In this document: positions 11,003-21,420 of the stretch, piece by piece
How positions within the stretch are numbered: position 1 is the stretch's first letter
Layout of the letters: each line of letters starts with the position of its first letter
Source: Zygnema cylindricum
Taxonomy: Eukaryota; Streptophyta; Zygnematophyceae; Zygnematales; Zygnemataceae
DNA length: 64,000 bases
Direction of reading: 5' to 3'
NCBI GenBank assembly: GCA_037447655.1
Contig: JBBHKE010002482.1
Span: forward strand, 1 to 64,000
Notes under the pieces: generated by a model
Told to the model about the DNA's origin: nothing
The model's input: only the letters and a program-made list of their open reading frames with translations
Database searches by the model: none
Made by a program: the position numbers and the translations under genes

Positions 11003-12049
11003 TGTAGAAATTAATGGTTCGTTTAAAGTATTTTCTAGGTCTAAACAGAAATATAGAAAGAAGTCAAGGGAGTCTACATCTAACTTCTCTCTCCAACTCT
11101 CAAACTTGTCGCAGTCACTAAGAGTTCGGAGAGGGAGCTAGAGCCATAGCTACCTAGGCTATCCAAAGGTTTACGGGAAATATATATATTAGTTAAGGGT
11201 TTATTTACTAAAAGGATATGTGCCGGCAACAGGATTTGATCGTGGAACCTACAGGACGTCAAGCTGCAGGTAGCCAGAAGCCTTAATCGTTAAGTCTTTA
11301 GCTGATGTTACGTACTATATGGTTTGATTTTTAGTTATACATTAATAAGTAGAATAATTCATTTAACTGATACTATTTACGCGATACATAGAATCAGTAA
11401 TGTAAAGTACAGATTATCATACGGATAAAGACACGAATACCGCGCATTTGTTTCTTTAGCGAAACGAATACCGCGCGGGTATTTATTACGGCTACGATTA
11501 ACTGTAAACTTAATCGGACGGCCGAAAGGAACGCCGAGATCGCGGAAGAGAAAATCAGGCGGTTTGTGGTCATCGCGATATCGAATGACCCGTGGCGAAA
11601 TTACATTAGATCGTGGTATCTCCGGAGATTATGGCACCAAATCCGGATATGACATGTGTCGACATTTAGGCCATGTCATACAAAAAGTACACTGGCAGCT
11701 GTACTTTATGTACGAAAGTGGAATAAGATTGGCTCGGTACATCAGTAGAAAGAGTCTGTGAGAGAGATAGGACTTAGAAAAATTAGGAGATAGGATCCTC
11801 TCTCCCAAAGAGCTTCTGTACAAAAGGTCAACTTTGACCCTCCATAACTTACTGCTCAGGGGAGCAAATTCAAAGATTCTTTTTGCTATCGACTCAAGGG
11901 AGTATTCCCTTTACATGGGTGAAGGTGGTCAAAGTTATTGTCTACCAAAGTGGCAGTTGTTCTTGCTAAAACCCAATGGAATCAGGGTTATCCTAGAGGC
12001 TTTTTAGAAACTGTCAACTCTGAGGACTTATGGAGGTCTCAGAGTTTCA
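11003..12049 (+). repeat. 5' LTR of copia element B
   Basis: It runs from TGTAGAAATTAATGG to GAGTTTCA, 1,047 bp, directly followed by the primer-binding site. It contains the family's internal hairpin region (GCGCATTTGTTTC... near 11443). Confidence 0.85.
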
Positions 12050-12064
12050 GGTTATGGGCCCACC
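12050..12064 (+). other. Primer-binding site of element B (half-tRNA type)
   Basis: GGTTATGGGCCCACC directly follows the LTR CA end. It is the exact complement of 15 nt of the plant initiator tRNA-Met anticodon arm, not of the tRNA 3' end. The ATG inside it (12054) is in frame with gag. Confidence 0.8.
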
Positions 12065-13439
12065 CTCTAGGGTACCAATATTTAATGGAACAAACTTCAT
12101 ATACTGGGAAAGTATGATGATAGGAGCTCTATACGAAAAAAGGTTTTGGGGGATACTGAGTGGACGATTGGGGCGTCCATCAAGTCTTGGAATTCCTCCA
12201 TGGTTTGAAGGAAGCAGATTCACAAAGAAAGCAGATCCATCTTCAACGGAGGAGATAAAGGAAGGAGAAGTGGTGGACAAAGGAGAGGAGAAGGAGACGA
12301 CCACACCAATAGCAACTGGTTCAGCATTCATGTCACCTATTCCGAGGAACGAGGAGAATGATAATGAAACCTGGGACTTCCACAATATGGAGGCAAAGCA
12401 TTTCATCCTACGCCATCTCACTCAAGGACTTGCATGTCCTCATTTGCAAGTACAAACGGCATCCAATCTTTGGATGGCTCTCATAGAGATGTACCGAAGT
12501 GGTACGATTCAGCAACAACAGTTGGCTGATCAGAAAGTTAAAGAGTATGTATACAAAGGGGGGAAGATGTTGGATTTTTGCAATGAGCTTGCTACACTCT
12601 TCATGGAGCTAGAGAGTGCGTGAAAAGATTTTAGTGAAAAAGAAAAGGTTAACTTTTTACTGATAAAGTTACCCGATGAGTTCGAGAACATAGTCAACCA
12701 TGTGCATGACTTGCCGAACTCAAGATGGATATGGAACTCAGTGGTAGGGATGATTCTTGTTCGGGAGAAAATGATTGAGATCCGAAAGGGAGGAAAGAGT
12801 GGCCAAGCCTTGGCAACTACGACCGATTGGAGGAACAAGGATTCGCGGAAACTGGTCGGACACTATGGGGGTGGGGAGCAGAAAAATTAGACCGATGAGA
12901 TCTAACTAAGGGCTCCCAAAAGTTTATGTCATTTTTGTAAGAAACCTAGGCACTATATGGTAGAGTGTACTAAACTAATCGAGCTTCAATTTAAGGAGGG
13001 GCAGATCGGTGGTACCCCGAGAGGAAAAAAAAAGGCCCTTGTGACACAGGTACATGAGGCGGAATCCGAGGGCGAGGATGATGAGCATCTTTTAGATGAG
13101 GAGTTGGAGGCAAAAAACGAGGTCAAAATTCCACGAAGGCAAAAATATCCTTACGGTGGATTGAAAGGTGAAGCTGGCTGGATTGTAGATTCAGGTGCCT
13201 CCATGCACATGTGTAAGGATAGGCACCTGTTCACTAAGATAAGAAAGATTCCCACCGTAAAGATAGAGTACGGGGATGGGAAGATAGTCACTACTACTCT
13301 TATAGGATCGGCAGATTTGAAAGTGTTAGTAGAAGGAAAGACATCCATAGTAACATTCTCCGATGTATTGTTTATTCCGGAGCTGAACAAAAACCTCATC
13401 TCTACATCCGTATTAGATGATAAAAGTTTTTTTTACTAG
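12054..13439 (+). pseudogene. Element B gag and protease
   Basis: The gag frame starts at the primer-site ATG (12054); an in-frame ATG in the LTR (12030) is an alternative. VPIFNGTNFIYWES is the typical copia gag N-terminus. A TGA at 12621, a TAG near 12888 and a TAA near 12903 break the frame. The zinc knuckle is CHFC...HYMVEC near 12930-12972. The protease active site (WIVDSGASMHMC, ~13175) is intact. The frame ends at 13439 because a T8 run replaces the T7 (or T6C) found in other copies. Confidence 0.85.
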
Positions 13440-14668
13440 CACTAGGGAAGGAGTCTTTACTGCTAGTTTTGAGGAGGATGTCTATTTCATTGCTGAGAAA
13501 GGTAGCCATGGGATGTTTAGGTTGGTTTTAAGTAATGAAATGAAGAAACTTTATTTTGCTAATGTTCATGATATTATGAAGAGGCTTGGGCATGTGAATC
13601 TAGATAAGCTAAGAGAGATGAAAAAGACGGGAGTGGTAGAAGGGATTCAGTTCAATGAGAGTGACAATATAATTGATTGTAGTGGATGTGTTCAAGGTAA
13701 AACACACAGATTACCCTTTCCTAAAACAGCCACCTATAAGGGAGAAAAAATTCTAGATCTAGTACACACAGATATTTGGGGACCGGCTAAAGTGCCCTCA
13801 CCGGGGGAGAAGAGATTTATGATGACTATCACTAATGATTGGTCTCGGTATTCCCGGAGTATTTTTTGAAAAATAAGTCAAAAGGTCAGGATTTCTTCAG
13901 ACAATATAAAGCATGGAGTGAAAAACTCCATGAAACTCCAATCAAAAAAGTAAGGAGTGACAATGGTGGAGATTATACTTCTAACCAGTTTGAGGATTTT
14001 CTGAGGGAAGATAGGGTCTAACACCAAAAGACAGTTCCATAAAATCCGGAGCAGAATGGGGTAGCTGAAAGGTTAAATAAAGTGATAGTGCTAGAAGTAT
14101 GTTGTCAGATAAAAAGATAGGAAAAAGGTTTTGGGCAGAAGCAATGAACTGTGCTAATTACCTCAAAAATAGAGTTCTTACTTCAGCTATAAAAGATCAA
14201 ACACCTTATGAGAGATGGACAGGCCGGAAACCAGACATATCTCACTTACAGGTTTTCGGCAGTCAAGTATTCAGTCTAGATACAGATCGGTCTAATTGGA
14301 AGCTAGATCCTAAAGGAAAACCGGGATACTTATTAGGATATGATGAAGATGTTAAAGAATATAGAGTTTATGATCTAAAAAGGGAAGATAACATCTTAGT
14401 AAAACATCTAGTAGTTATGGATGAAGAAAAGTCTGTGGATCCTTTCAAACATACAAAGTCAGTAATAAACAGATTTGAGTCAGAAAATTCTGATGACTTT
14501 GAGCTTCCTAACTATCTAGGCTTTAGAGACGATGTCATTCTTGCAGGTACAAATCAGACCAAAAAGGACTCGGCTGTGGAAACTCCAGTGACAACTCTAC
14601 CCGAAACGGAAGACGTGGTGGAAATTGATTCGGAATCAAGGGATAGGGGAGAAGCCGCGTTTGTTTGA
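13440..14668 (+). pseudogene. Element B integrase
   Basis: It reads in frame from 13417 to 13869, then in two further frames. The HHCC region has lost the residues before KRLGHVNL, so one His ligand is missing; CSGCVQGKTH supplies the Cys pair. Core motifs HTDIWGP, RSDNGGDYTS and NGVAERLN hold the three catalytic acids. A stop replaces a residue near 14021, and a deletion near 14085 removes the residues after AERLNK. The C-terminal region (WTGRKPDISHLQVFG) is readable to 14668, where a TGA follows. Confidence 0.8.
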
Positions 14669-16372
14669 AAGAATCCACCAGAACCATCTATTCCGACCTC
14701 AGATTTTGAGGGGGGGAGGAGAAGTAGCAAAAGACTGCAAGAAAAACAGGTTAATAACAAGGTAACTAAACTATCTCATCAACATTAACCTCAAACTTAT
14801 GGAGAGGCAATGACTTGTCTAGAAAGAAACCGGTGGAAGACAGCCATCAATGAGGAGATGGCCTCAATCATGGCAGCCGATACTTAGGAGCTGGTGGATT
14901 GTCCACCTAACCGAAAACCAATTGGTTGTAAGTGGGTTTTCAAATTAAAACTGAACCCAGATAACACAATCGAGCGCTACAAGGCCCGACTAGTGGCAAA
15001 GGGATTTACACAAAAGGAGGGAATTGACTACGAGGAAACCGTTGCCCCGCTGGTCAGATTTTCCTCTATCCGCATACTTCTCAGCCAGGCAGCAGTGAAA
15101 GACATAGAAGTGCACCAGATGGACATAAAAACAGCCTTTTTGCATAGAGAATTGGAAAAAGAGATCTTCATGCGACAACCCGAAGGGTTTGTGGAGGAAC
15201 GAGAGGAAAGTAAGGTATGCCGGCTGATTAAATCTCTTTATGGTTTGAAACAGGCGCCTCGACAGTGGAATAAGAAGCTTGATGAGTTTCTTACCAATCT
15301 GGGATATATCCGGATCAGCTCAGATCACTCAATCTATGTTTTCGAAGATGAGGAAGGTTTTATATTTATTGAAATTTATGTTGATGATTTGCTTGTTTTA
15401 AGTAAATCAATGGAAAAAAATAATAAACTTATAACCGATCTTAAGGGGAGATTTGAAATGAAGGATATGGGGGAAGCAAAATATATTTTGGGAATTCAAG
15501 TAGAGAGAGACCAAAAAAGAAAAATCATAAGATTGACTCAAAAGGAAATAATAGGGAACATGCTTGAAAATTTTCAAATGGATAAAGCAAATAGTTGTAC
15601 AACTCCAATGGAGTTGAAGAAGGGAAGTGAGGGGAGTGAAGAAGAAGGAGTCATAGTCTTAGACGCGGAATTATCTCCTAAAGAATAGAAGTTCATGCAG
15701 ACTATTCCTTACAGGCAAGTAGTGGGAAGTCTAATCTATTTTATGAATTGTACCCGGCCGGATTTAGCTGCAGCTGTAGGAGTGCTGAGTAGAAGTCTAA
15801 ATGCTCCCACTAAGAAGGATTGGGAGGCAGCTAAGAGAGTCTTTAGATACTTGATAGGAACTAGGGATCTATGGTTGCATTTGGGTGGGGAGAATACTGA
15901 CATCACTAGTTGGAGTGATTCCAGTTATGGTGATGATCCAATGAGGAGATGCACTTTTGGATATGTATTATATGTGGGTGATGGGGCTTGCTGTTGGAGT
16001 AGCAAACAGCAAAAGGTTATTGCTCAGTCCACCATGGAGGCTGAGTATATGGCCTCTTGCTTTGCTGTAAAAGAATTGATGTGGGTCAAGTCTTTGCTTG
16101 GTGAACTTGGTCATCTTAAGAGTGGTGTGCAGAAAATATTTTTTGATAATCAAGCAGCAATCGCTATTTCTGCCAATCCTAAACATCATTTTAAAGCCAA
16201 ACGTATGGACATTAGACTCAGCTTTGTTAGAGAGAAAGTAGAAAATAAAATAATCAGTTTAGTGTACCGACCAGATAGTGAGATGGTAGCAGATATGATG
16301 ACCAAACCTGTGCCTTCCCCTAAGCTAATTTTCTGCAATGAGAAGTGTGGTCTGAAAATAAAGATTGACTAG
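14669..16372 (+). pseudogene. Element B reverse transcriptase and RNase H
   Basis: The RT is readable from about 14894 after a TGG-to-TAG stop (14886). It has [27 protein letters not shown] and the catalytic YVDDLLVLSKS, and ends at a CAG-to-TAG stop (15686-15688). RNase H continues in the same frame (15695-16372) with TRPDLAAAV, SWSDSSYGD, SSKQQKVIAQS and FDNQAAIA, ending in KID and a TAG just before the polypurine tract. Few other changes are visible, so this half is better preserved than its gag. Confidence 0.85.
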
Positions 16373-16385
16373 AAAATAAAGGGAG

Positions 16386-16946
16386 TGTAGAAATTAATTG
16401 TTTTAAAGTATTTTCTAGGTCTGAATAGAAATAAAGAAGCCGAGGCAGTTTACCTCTAACTTCTCTCTCCAACTCTCAAACTTGTCGTAGTCACTGAGAA
16501 ATTGGAGAGGAAGCTAGAGCCATGGCTACCTAGGCTATCCTGAGGTTTACGAGAAATTTATATTAGTTAGGGGATAATGTACTAAAAGGTATGTGTCGGC
16601 TACAGGATTTGATAATTAATTAAAACATTAATTATCGTACTATATAATACGTAAGACTACTTCTAGACTTAACGGCTAAGGCTACCGGCTATCTACTGTC
16701 TGTCGGCCAGCAGGTACCAGGATCAAATCCTGTGGCTGGCATATACCTTTTAGTAAATAATCCCCTAACTAGTATAAATTTCTCGTAAACCTCAGGATAG
16801 CCTAGGTAGCCATGGCTCTAGCTTCCTCTCCAATTTCTTAGTGACTGCAACAAGTTTGAGAGTTGGAGAGAGAAGTTAGAGGTAGACTGCCTCGGCTTCT
16901 TTTTTTCTATTCAGACCTAGAAAATACTTAAAACCTTTAATTTCTA
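16386..16946. repeat. Tail-to-tail LTR fragments meeting at a hairpin
   Basis: 16386-16610 is the first ~225 bp of a plus-strand LTR (element B 3' LTR). About 16627-16946 is the first ~320 bp of a minus-strand LTR of the same family, starting TGTAGAAATTAAAGG at 16946. They meet at a perfect 10-bp inverted repeat, GATAATTAAT (16611-16620) and ATTAATTATC (16627-16636), with a 6-nt loop. The unit is a ~560-bp imperfect palindrome. Confidence 0.8.
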
Positions 16947-17820
16947 CAAAACCATTGGGAGCCCTTAGTCCAAACTTGTCGGTCTGATTTTTCTGCTCCC
17001 CCCCCCCCATAGTTCCCGACCGCTTTCCGAGAATCTTTGTTCCTCCTATCGGTCGCAGTTGCCAAGGCTTGGCCACTCTTTCCTCCCTTTCGGATCTCAA
17101 TTGTATTCTCTCGAACGAGAATCATCCCTACCACTGAGTTCCATTTCCATCTTGAGTCCGGCAAGTCCTGTACACGATTGACTATGTTCTTGAACTCATC
17201 GGGTAACTTCATTAGTAAACAATAAACCTTTTCTTTTTCACTAAAATATTTTCCCGCACTCTCTAGCTCCATGAAGAGTGTAGAAAGCTCATTGCAAATA
17301 TCCAACATCTTCCCCCCTTTGTATGTATACTCCTTAACTTTGTGATCAGCCAACTGTTGTTGCTGATCGTACCACTTCAGTACATCTCTATGAAAGCCAT
17401 CCAAAGATCGGATGCCCCTTCTGCCTGCAAATGAGGATATGTAAGTCCTTGAGTGAGATGGCGTAGGATGAAGTGCTTTGCCGCCATATTATTGAAGTCC
17501 CACGTTTCAATATCATTCTCCTCGTTCCTCGGAATACGTGACATGAATGCCGAATCAATTGCTATTGATGTGGTTGTCTTTTTCTCCTTTCCTTCGTCCA
17601 CCACCTCTCATTCCTTTGGTTCCTCCGTTGAAGGTGGATCCTCCTTCTTGGTGAATTTGCTTCCTCCAAACCCTGGAGGGATTCCAAGACTTGATGGACG
17701 CCCCAATCTTCCACTCACTATCCCCCAAAACCTTTTTTCGCATAGAGCTCCTATCATCATACTTTCCTAGTATATGAAGCCCGTTCCATTCAAGATTGGT
17801 ACCCTAGAGGGTGGGCCCAT
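16947..17820 (-). pseudogene. Element C gag fragment
   Basis: A frame from the primer-site ATG (17820-17818) encodes the copia gag N-terminus. TGG to TAG at 17767-17769 (the YWES motif) interrupts it, exactly the same change as in element E (27799-27801). Later sequence (KVKEYTYKGGKMLDICNEL, LPDEFKNIVNRVQDLPDSRW) matches the family, with frame changes near 17404 and 16990. It stops at RAP(K/N)G, just before the zinc knuckle, where the LTR begins. Confidence 0.8.
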
Positions 17821-17824
17821 ATCC
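17810..17824 (-). other. Primer-binding site of element C (one mismatch)
   Basis: The minus strand reads GGATATGGGCCCACC, one base off the family site. An in-frame TAG lies between the LTR ATG and the primer-site ATG. In this copy only the primer-site ATG could start gag. Confidence 0.7.
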
Positions 17825-18428
17825 TAAAACTCTGAGACCTCCATAAGTCTTCAGAGTGGACAGTTTTAAGAAGCCTCTAGGATAACGCTGACCCCTTTTT
17901 GTTTCAGCAAGATCACTTGCCACCCTGGCAGACAATAACTACCTTCATCCCTGTAAAGGCAATACTCCCCTGAGTCGATAGCAAAATGAATCACTGAATT
18001 TGCTCCCCTGAGTAGTAAGTTCTTGATGGTCAAAGTTGACCTTTTGTATAGAAGCTCTCTAGGAGAGAGGATCCTATCTCCTAATTTTTCTATGTCCTAT
18101 CTCTCTCACAGACTCTATCTAGTGATGTACGGAGCCAATCATATTCCACTTTCGTACACAAAAGTAGAGCTACCGATGTACTTTATGTACGGACATTGTA
18201 CAACATGGCCTAAATGTCGACACATGTCAAATCCGAATTCAGTGCCGTAATCTCCAGAGATACCACGATCCAATGTAACTTTGCCACGTGTCATTCGATG
18301 TGGCGATGACCACAAACCGCCAAAATCTTCTTCCGCGATCTCGACGCTAATTCCAGCCGTCCGATTAAATTTACGTTTAATCGTAGCCGTAATACATATA
18401 TGCAAACAGTATCTCGCACAAAACAAAT
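17825..18428 (-). repeat. Partial 5' LTR of element C
   Basis: The minus-strand LTR 3' part matches the family as far as the AAACAAATG hairpin arm near 18428. There the sequence turns into a plus-strand LTR of element D type, around an ACAAATG/CATTTGT inverted pair. Confidence 0.65.
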
Positions 18429-19341
18429 GAATCGGACATTTGTTTTGACGGCGGACATTTAATGTCCGATTTAATCCGACGGCGTATATCACTGCCGAGA
18501 TCGCGGAATGGCCACTTTTACGTTTATGGACGTGGCATGACGTGGCGCCACGCGGAGGGATGAAATTTGGTCGCAGGAATTCCGACGAACATAAAGACAA
18601 GTTAAAAGTGGACAAGCGTCCACTCGATGACATTGTCCTACATAGGCCGTACAAAACGTATATCGACCATAGTATTTTTTTGTACCCTATAGTGATGTGA
18701 TTAGTTTGTATTTCAATAGATATAGGTTGTGAGAGGGATTTAGGACTAAGAGAATTTGGTAGATAGGTACCTCTTTTATTTTGAGAGTTTGTATAAACTT
18801 GGCATTTTTGCCGACTCATAACTTATCCGCTAGTTGGCCGTTTTCAGTGATTCCTTTTGCTACGCACTCAGTGGCGTCACGCGGAGGGATGACATTTGGT
18901 CGCAGGAATTTCGACGAACATAAAGACAAGTTAAAAGTGGACACGCGTCCACTGGATGACGTCGTCGTACATAGGCCGTACAAAACGTATATCGACCATA
19001 GTACTTTTTTGTACCCTACAATGATCTGATTAGTTTGTATTTCAATAGATATAGGTTGTGAGAGGGATTTAGGGCTAAGAGATTTTGGTAGATAGGTACC
19101 TCTTTTATTTTGAGAGTTTGTATAAACTTGGCATTTTTGCCGACTCATAACTTATCGGCTGGTTGGCCGTTTTCAGTGATTCTTTTTGCTACGCACTCAA
19201 GGGAGTCCAGGCTGCACAGGGGTGTTGTCAAAATATTAGTCTGCCTTCTTGGATAGCGATGGTTCTGGATTGAAGTGGGTTAGTTAAATACTATGTAGAG
19301 GCTTTCGTATTCTGTGGTCTAATGGAGGACACATAATTGCA
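18429..19341 (+). repeat. 5' LTR of element D with internal tandem duplication
   Basis: The right end is fixed by the TAATTGCA/primer-site junction at 19341. The left end is not clear because it abuts an inverted LTR piece of C. A block resembling the main family LTR (CCGACGGCG...GCCGAGATCGCGGAA, ~18475-18516) shows shared ancestry. Confidence 0.65.
18542..19199. repeat. 329-bp tandem duplication in the D LTR
   Basis: 18542-18870 and 18871-19199 are head-to-tail copies at exact offset 329. Each runs from GTGGCG(C/T)CACGCGGAG to TTGCTACGCACTCA, with a handful of substitutions. Confidence 0.9.
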
Positions 19342-19356
19342 GGTTATGGGCCAACC
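19342..19356 (+). other. Primer-binding site of element D
   Basis: GGTTATGGGCCAACC matches the plant initiator tRNA-Met anticodon arm at 14 of 15 positions. The ATG at 19346 opens gag. The upstream in-frame LTR ATG (19322) is closed by a TAA after four codons. Confidence 0.75.
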
Positions 19357-20382
19357 CTTTAGGGTGCCCACATACAATGGATATGGGTTCATCTATTGCG
19401 AAGCCATGATGATGGGAGCTTTGTGCAAGAAACGATACCGGGGTATCGCCAGTGGATAAGTGAAACGTCCACCTTCGGGAACTCCACCAAGATTTGGAGG
19501 AGTAAGGTTTCCTGCAGCAATAGTTGCCTCAGCGGAGGAGGAAGATGTTGGGGAAAGCAGTGTGTTCGAAAAGGGGAAAGGGAAGGAGACACTCCTTACT
19601 CCTATTGCCACAGTATCGGGAGCGGCGATTGTGAAGACCACGGAGAACGATACACAAATGTGGGAGGATGTAAACATGGCTCCCAATAACTTCATTTTGA
19701 GGCACCTCAATCAAGCTTTGGCCACCCCTCATCTTCACATTTACAAGGCTGAGGAGTTCTGGGTAAGTTTGGTGGAGATTTATAAAGATGGAACTATTCA
19801 GGAGCTCCAGTTGGTTGAGCAAAAGCTAGTGAGTTACAGTTACAAAGGAGGAAAAATGTTAGATTTTTGTAATGATCTTTCTTGTTTGTATATGGAGATG
19901 GAAAGTGTCGGGTGGACATGTACAATGAAAATGAAAGTTAACACCCTTATCATGAAGTTACTAGATGAGTACGCGAACATAGTGTACCGAGTATAGGAAA
20001 TACCTGATAGTTCATGCAAATGGAACACAGTGGTCAGGATAATACTCGTGTAAGAAAACACAATGGAGATTAGGAGAAGAGGAAAGAGTATTCAAGCTCT
20101 AGCAGCTAAAGGGGACCGATGGGGGAAGGACCCGAAGAAACCCTACAAAGGGGAAAGATATCATTCAGGACCGAAGCCCCAAAAGGCCCTTTGTCATTTT
20201 TGCAAGAACGCGGGACACTTCATCGCAGATTGTGTCAAGCTGTTGGAGCTGAGGCTCTAAGAGAACCGTGGAGAGGGTTTTTCGGAGGGAAGAAAAAGGC
20301 ACTTGTGGTTACAAAAGTGACAGGAGAAACCGAGGATGAGTCTTGTGACGAAGATGGGGAGCTTCTTCTTGACAAAGTCTAG
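19346..20382 (+). pseudogene. Element D gag
   Basis: It starts MGQPFRVPTYNGYGFIY, a typical copia gag beginning. A TAA at 19457 is followed by 178 open codons in frame. A TAG near 19994 and further breaks follow. The zinc knuckle CHFCKNAGHFIADC lies near 20190-20232, followed by the acidic linker. Sequence is clearly diverged from the main family (KRPPSGTPPRFGGVRF), which supports a separate lineage. The role would be particle formation and RNA packaging; it is not intact. Confidence 0.8.
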
Positions 20383-21420
20383 AGGAGAAAGAGATCCCTC
20401 GGAGACAAAAGTGTGCCCTTCGAGCAATTCGGGAAGCTCCACAGGAAGGATGGATCATCGACTCAGGTGCATCCATGCATATGTGTCGTGATAAGGAACT
20501 CTTCACAAGCTAAGAAAAATCCCTACTGTAGATATAGAGTATGGGGATGGGATTGTGGTTACTACAGATTTAGTGGGGTTAGTAGATTTGAAAGTCTTAA
20601 TGGAGGGCAAGACTTCTATACTTACATTCCCATATGTACTCAACAATCCTTATTTGAGAAAATATCTTGTCTCTACGTCTGTGTTAGATGACAAAGAGTT
20701 TGATACCTTCACTAGAAAGGGAGTCATTACAACTAAGTATGGGGATGAAGTTTACTTCACGGCAGATAAGGGTAGCCAAAGAATGTTTAGGCTTAACCTC
20801 AGTAATGAAAAGAATAATCCTTACTATGATGGTGTTCCTAAGGTGATGATTTGGCATAAGCGGTTGGGGCATGTGCATTTTGAAAGGTTGAGGGAAATGA
20901 AAAAGCTTGGGGTAGTAGAAGGCATTCAATTTGGGGATAATGAAATGATGGGTGATTGTAGTCGTTGTGCTCAAGGTAAGGCTCACACACTTCCCTTTCC
21001 CAAAGTCGCTACATATAGAGGTGAGAAAGTATTAGACTTGGTCCACACAGATATTTGGGGGCCTGCAAAAGTAACTTCGGTTGGAGGAAAGAGGTTTATG
21101 AGACAATAACAGATGACTGGTCTAGATACTCGAGAGTCTACTTTCTAAAAACAAAGTCTGAAGCATCAACATACTTCGAAGTATATAAAACCTGGAGTGA
21201 GAAGTTGCATGAAACCCCCATTAAGAGGATAAAAAGTGATTATGGGGGGGAATATACCTCTAACCAGTTTGAGAAATATCTGAGAGATGAGGGAGTGCAG
21301 CACCAAAAAAAATGTACCATATAACTCTGAACATAATGGGGTAGCTGGGAGGCTGAATCGAACACTAAGAGCTAGTGCATGCAGTATGTTGGCCGACAAG
21401 AAAATAGGAAAGAGATTTTG
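20383..21420 (+). pseudogene. Element D protease and integrase
   Basis: The protease active site (WIIDSGASMHMC) is readable near 20455-20490, in a different frame from the flanking gag. Integrase shows HKRLGHVHFERL and CSRCAQGKAH (zinc-binding region), then HTDIWGP and a frameshift after KRFM near 21100. Next come KSDYGGEYTS, where Asn is Tyr beside the second catalytic Asp, and NGVAGRLNRTL, where the catalytic Glu of the usual NGVAERLN is Gly. Even with frames ignored, the integrase would be catalytically dead. Confidence 0.8.

Larger units (their letters stand above)
11003..16610 (+). mobile_element. Ty1/copia element B, inserted in A; 3' LTR truncated
   Basis: It has a full 5' LTR, primer-binding site, gag, protease, integrase, RT and RNase H, all interrupted. 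The polypurine tract (about 16373-16385) is followed by only ~225 bp of 3' LTR, which then meets an opposed LTR piece. The 5 bp before the element are GGCAC. The matching right-hand duplication is not found because the 3' side is rearranged. Confidence 0.85.
16947..18428 (-). mobile_element. Copia fragment C: gag plus partial 5' LTR only
   Basis: Reverse-oriented fragment with part of a 5' LTR (17825-18428), primer site and gag. All of pol is missing. Gag runs straight into the exact start (TGTAGAAA) of the LTR piece ending at 16946. This suggests another element's 5' LTR inserted into C's gag, followed by a deletion. Confidence 0.75.

Noticed and set aside
16947-18428. C as the missing 5' part of element A beyond B
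   Set aside because: C has its own complete gag N-terminus and PBS and belongs to the main family. A's gag is a different variant and breaks within the same N-terminal region, so the two do not join.
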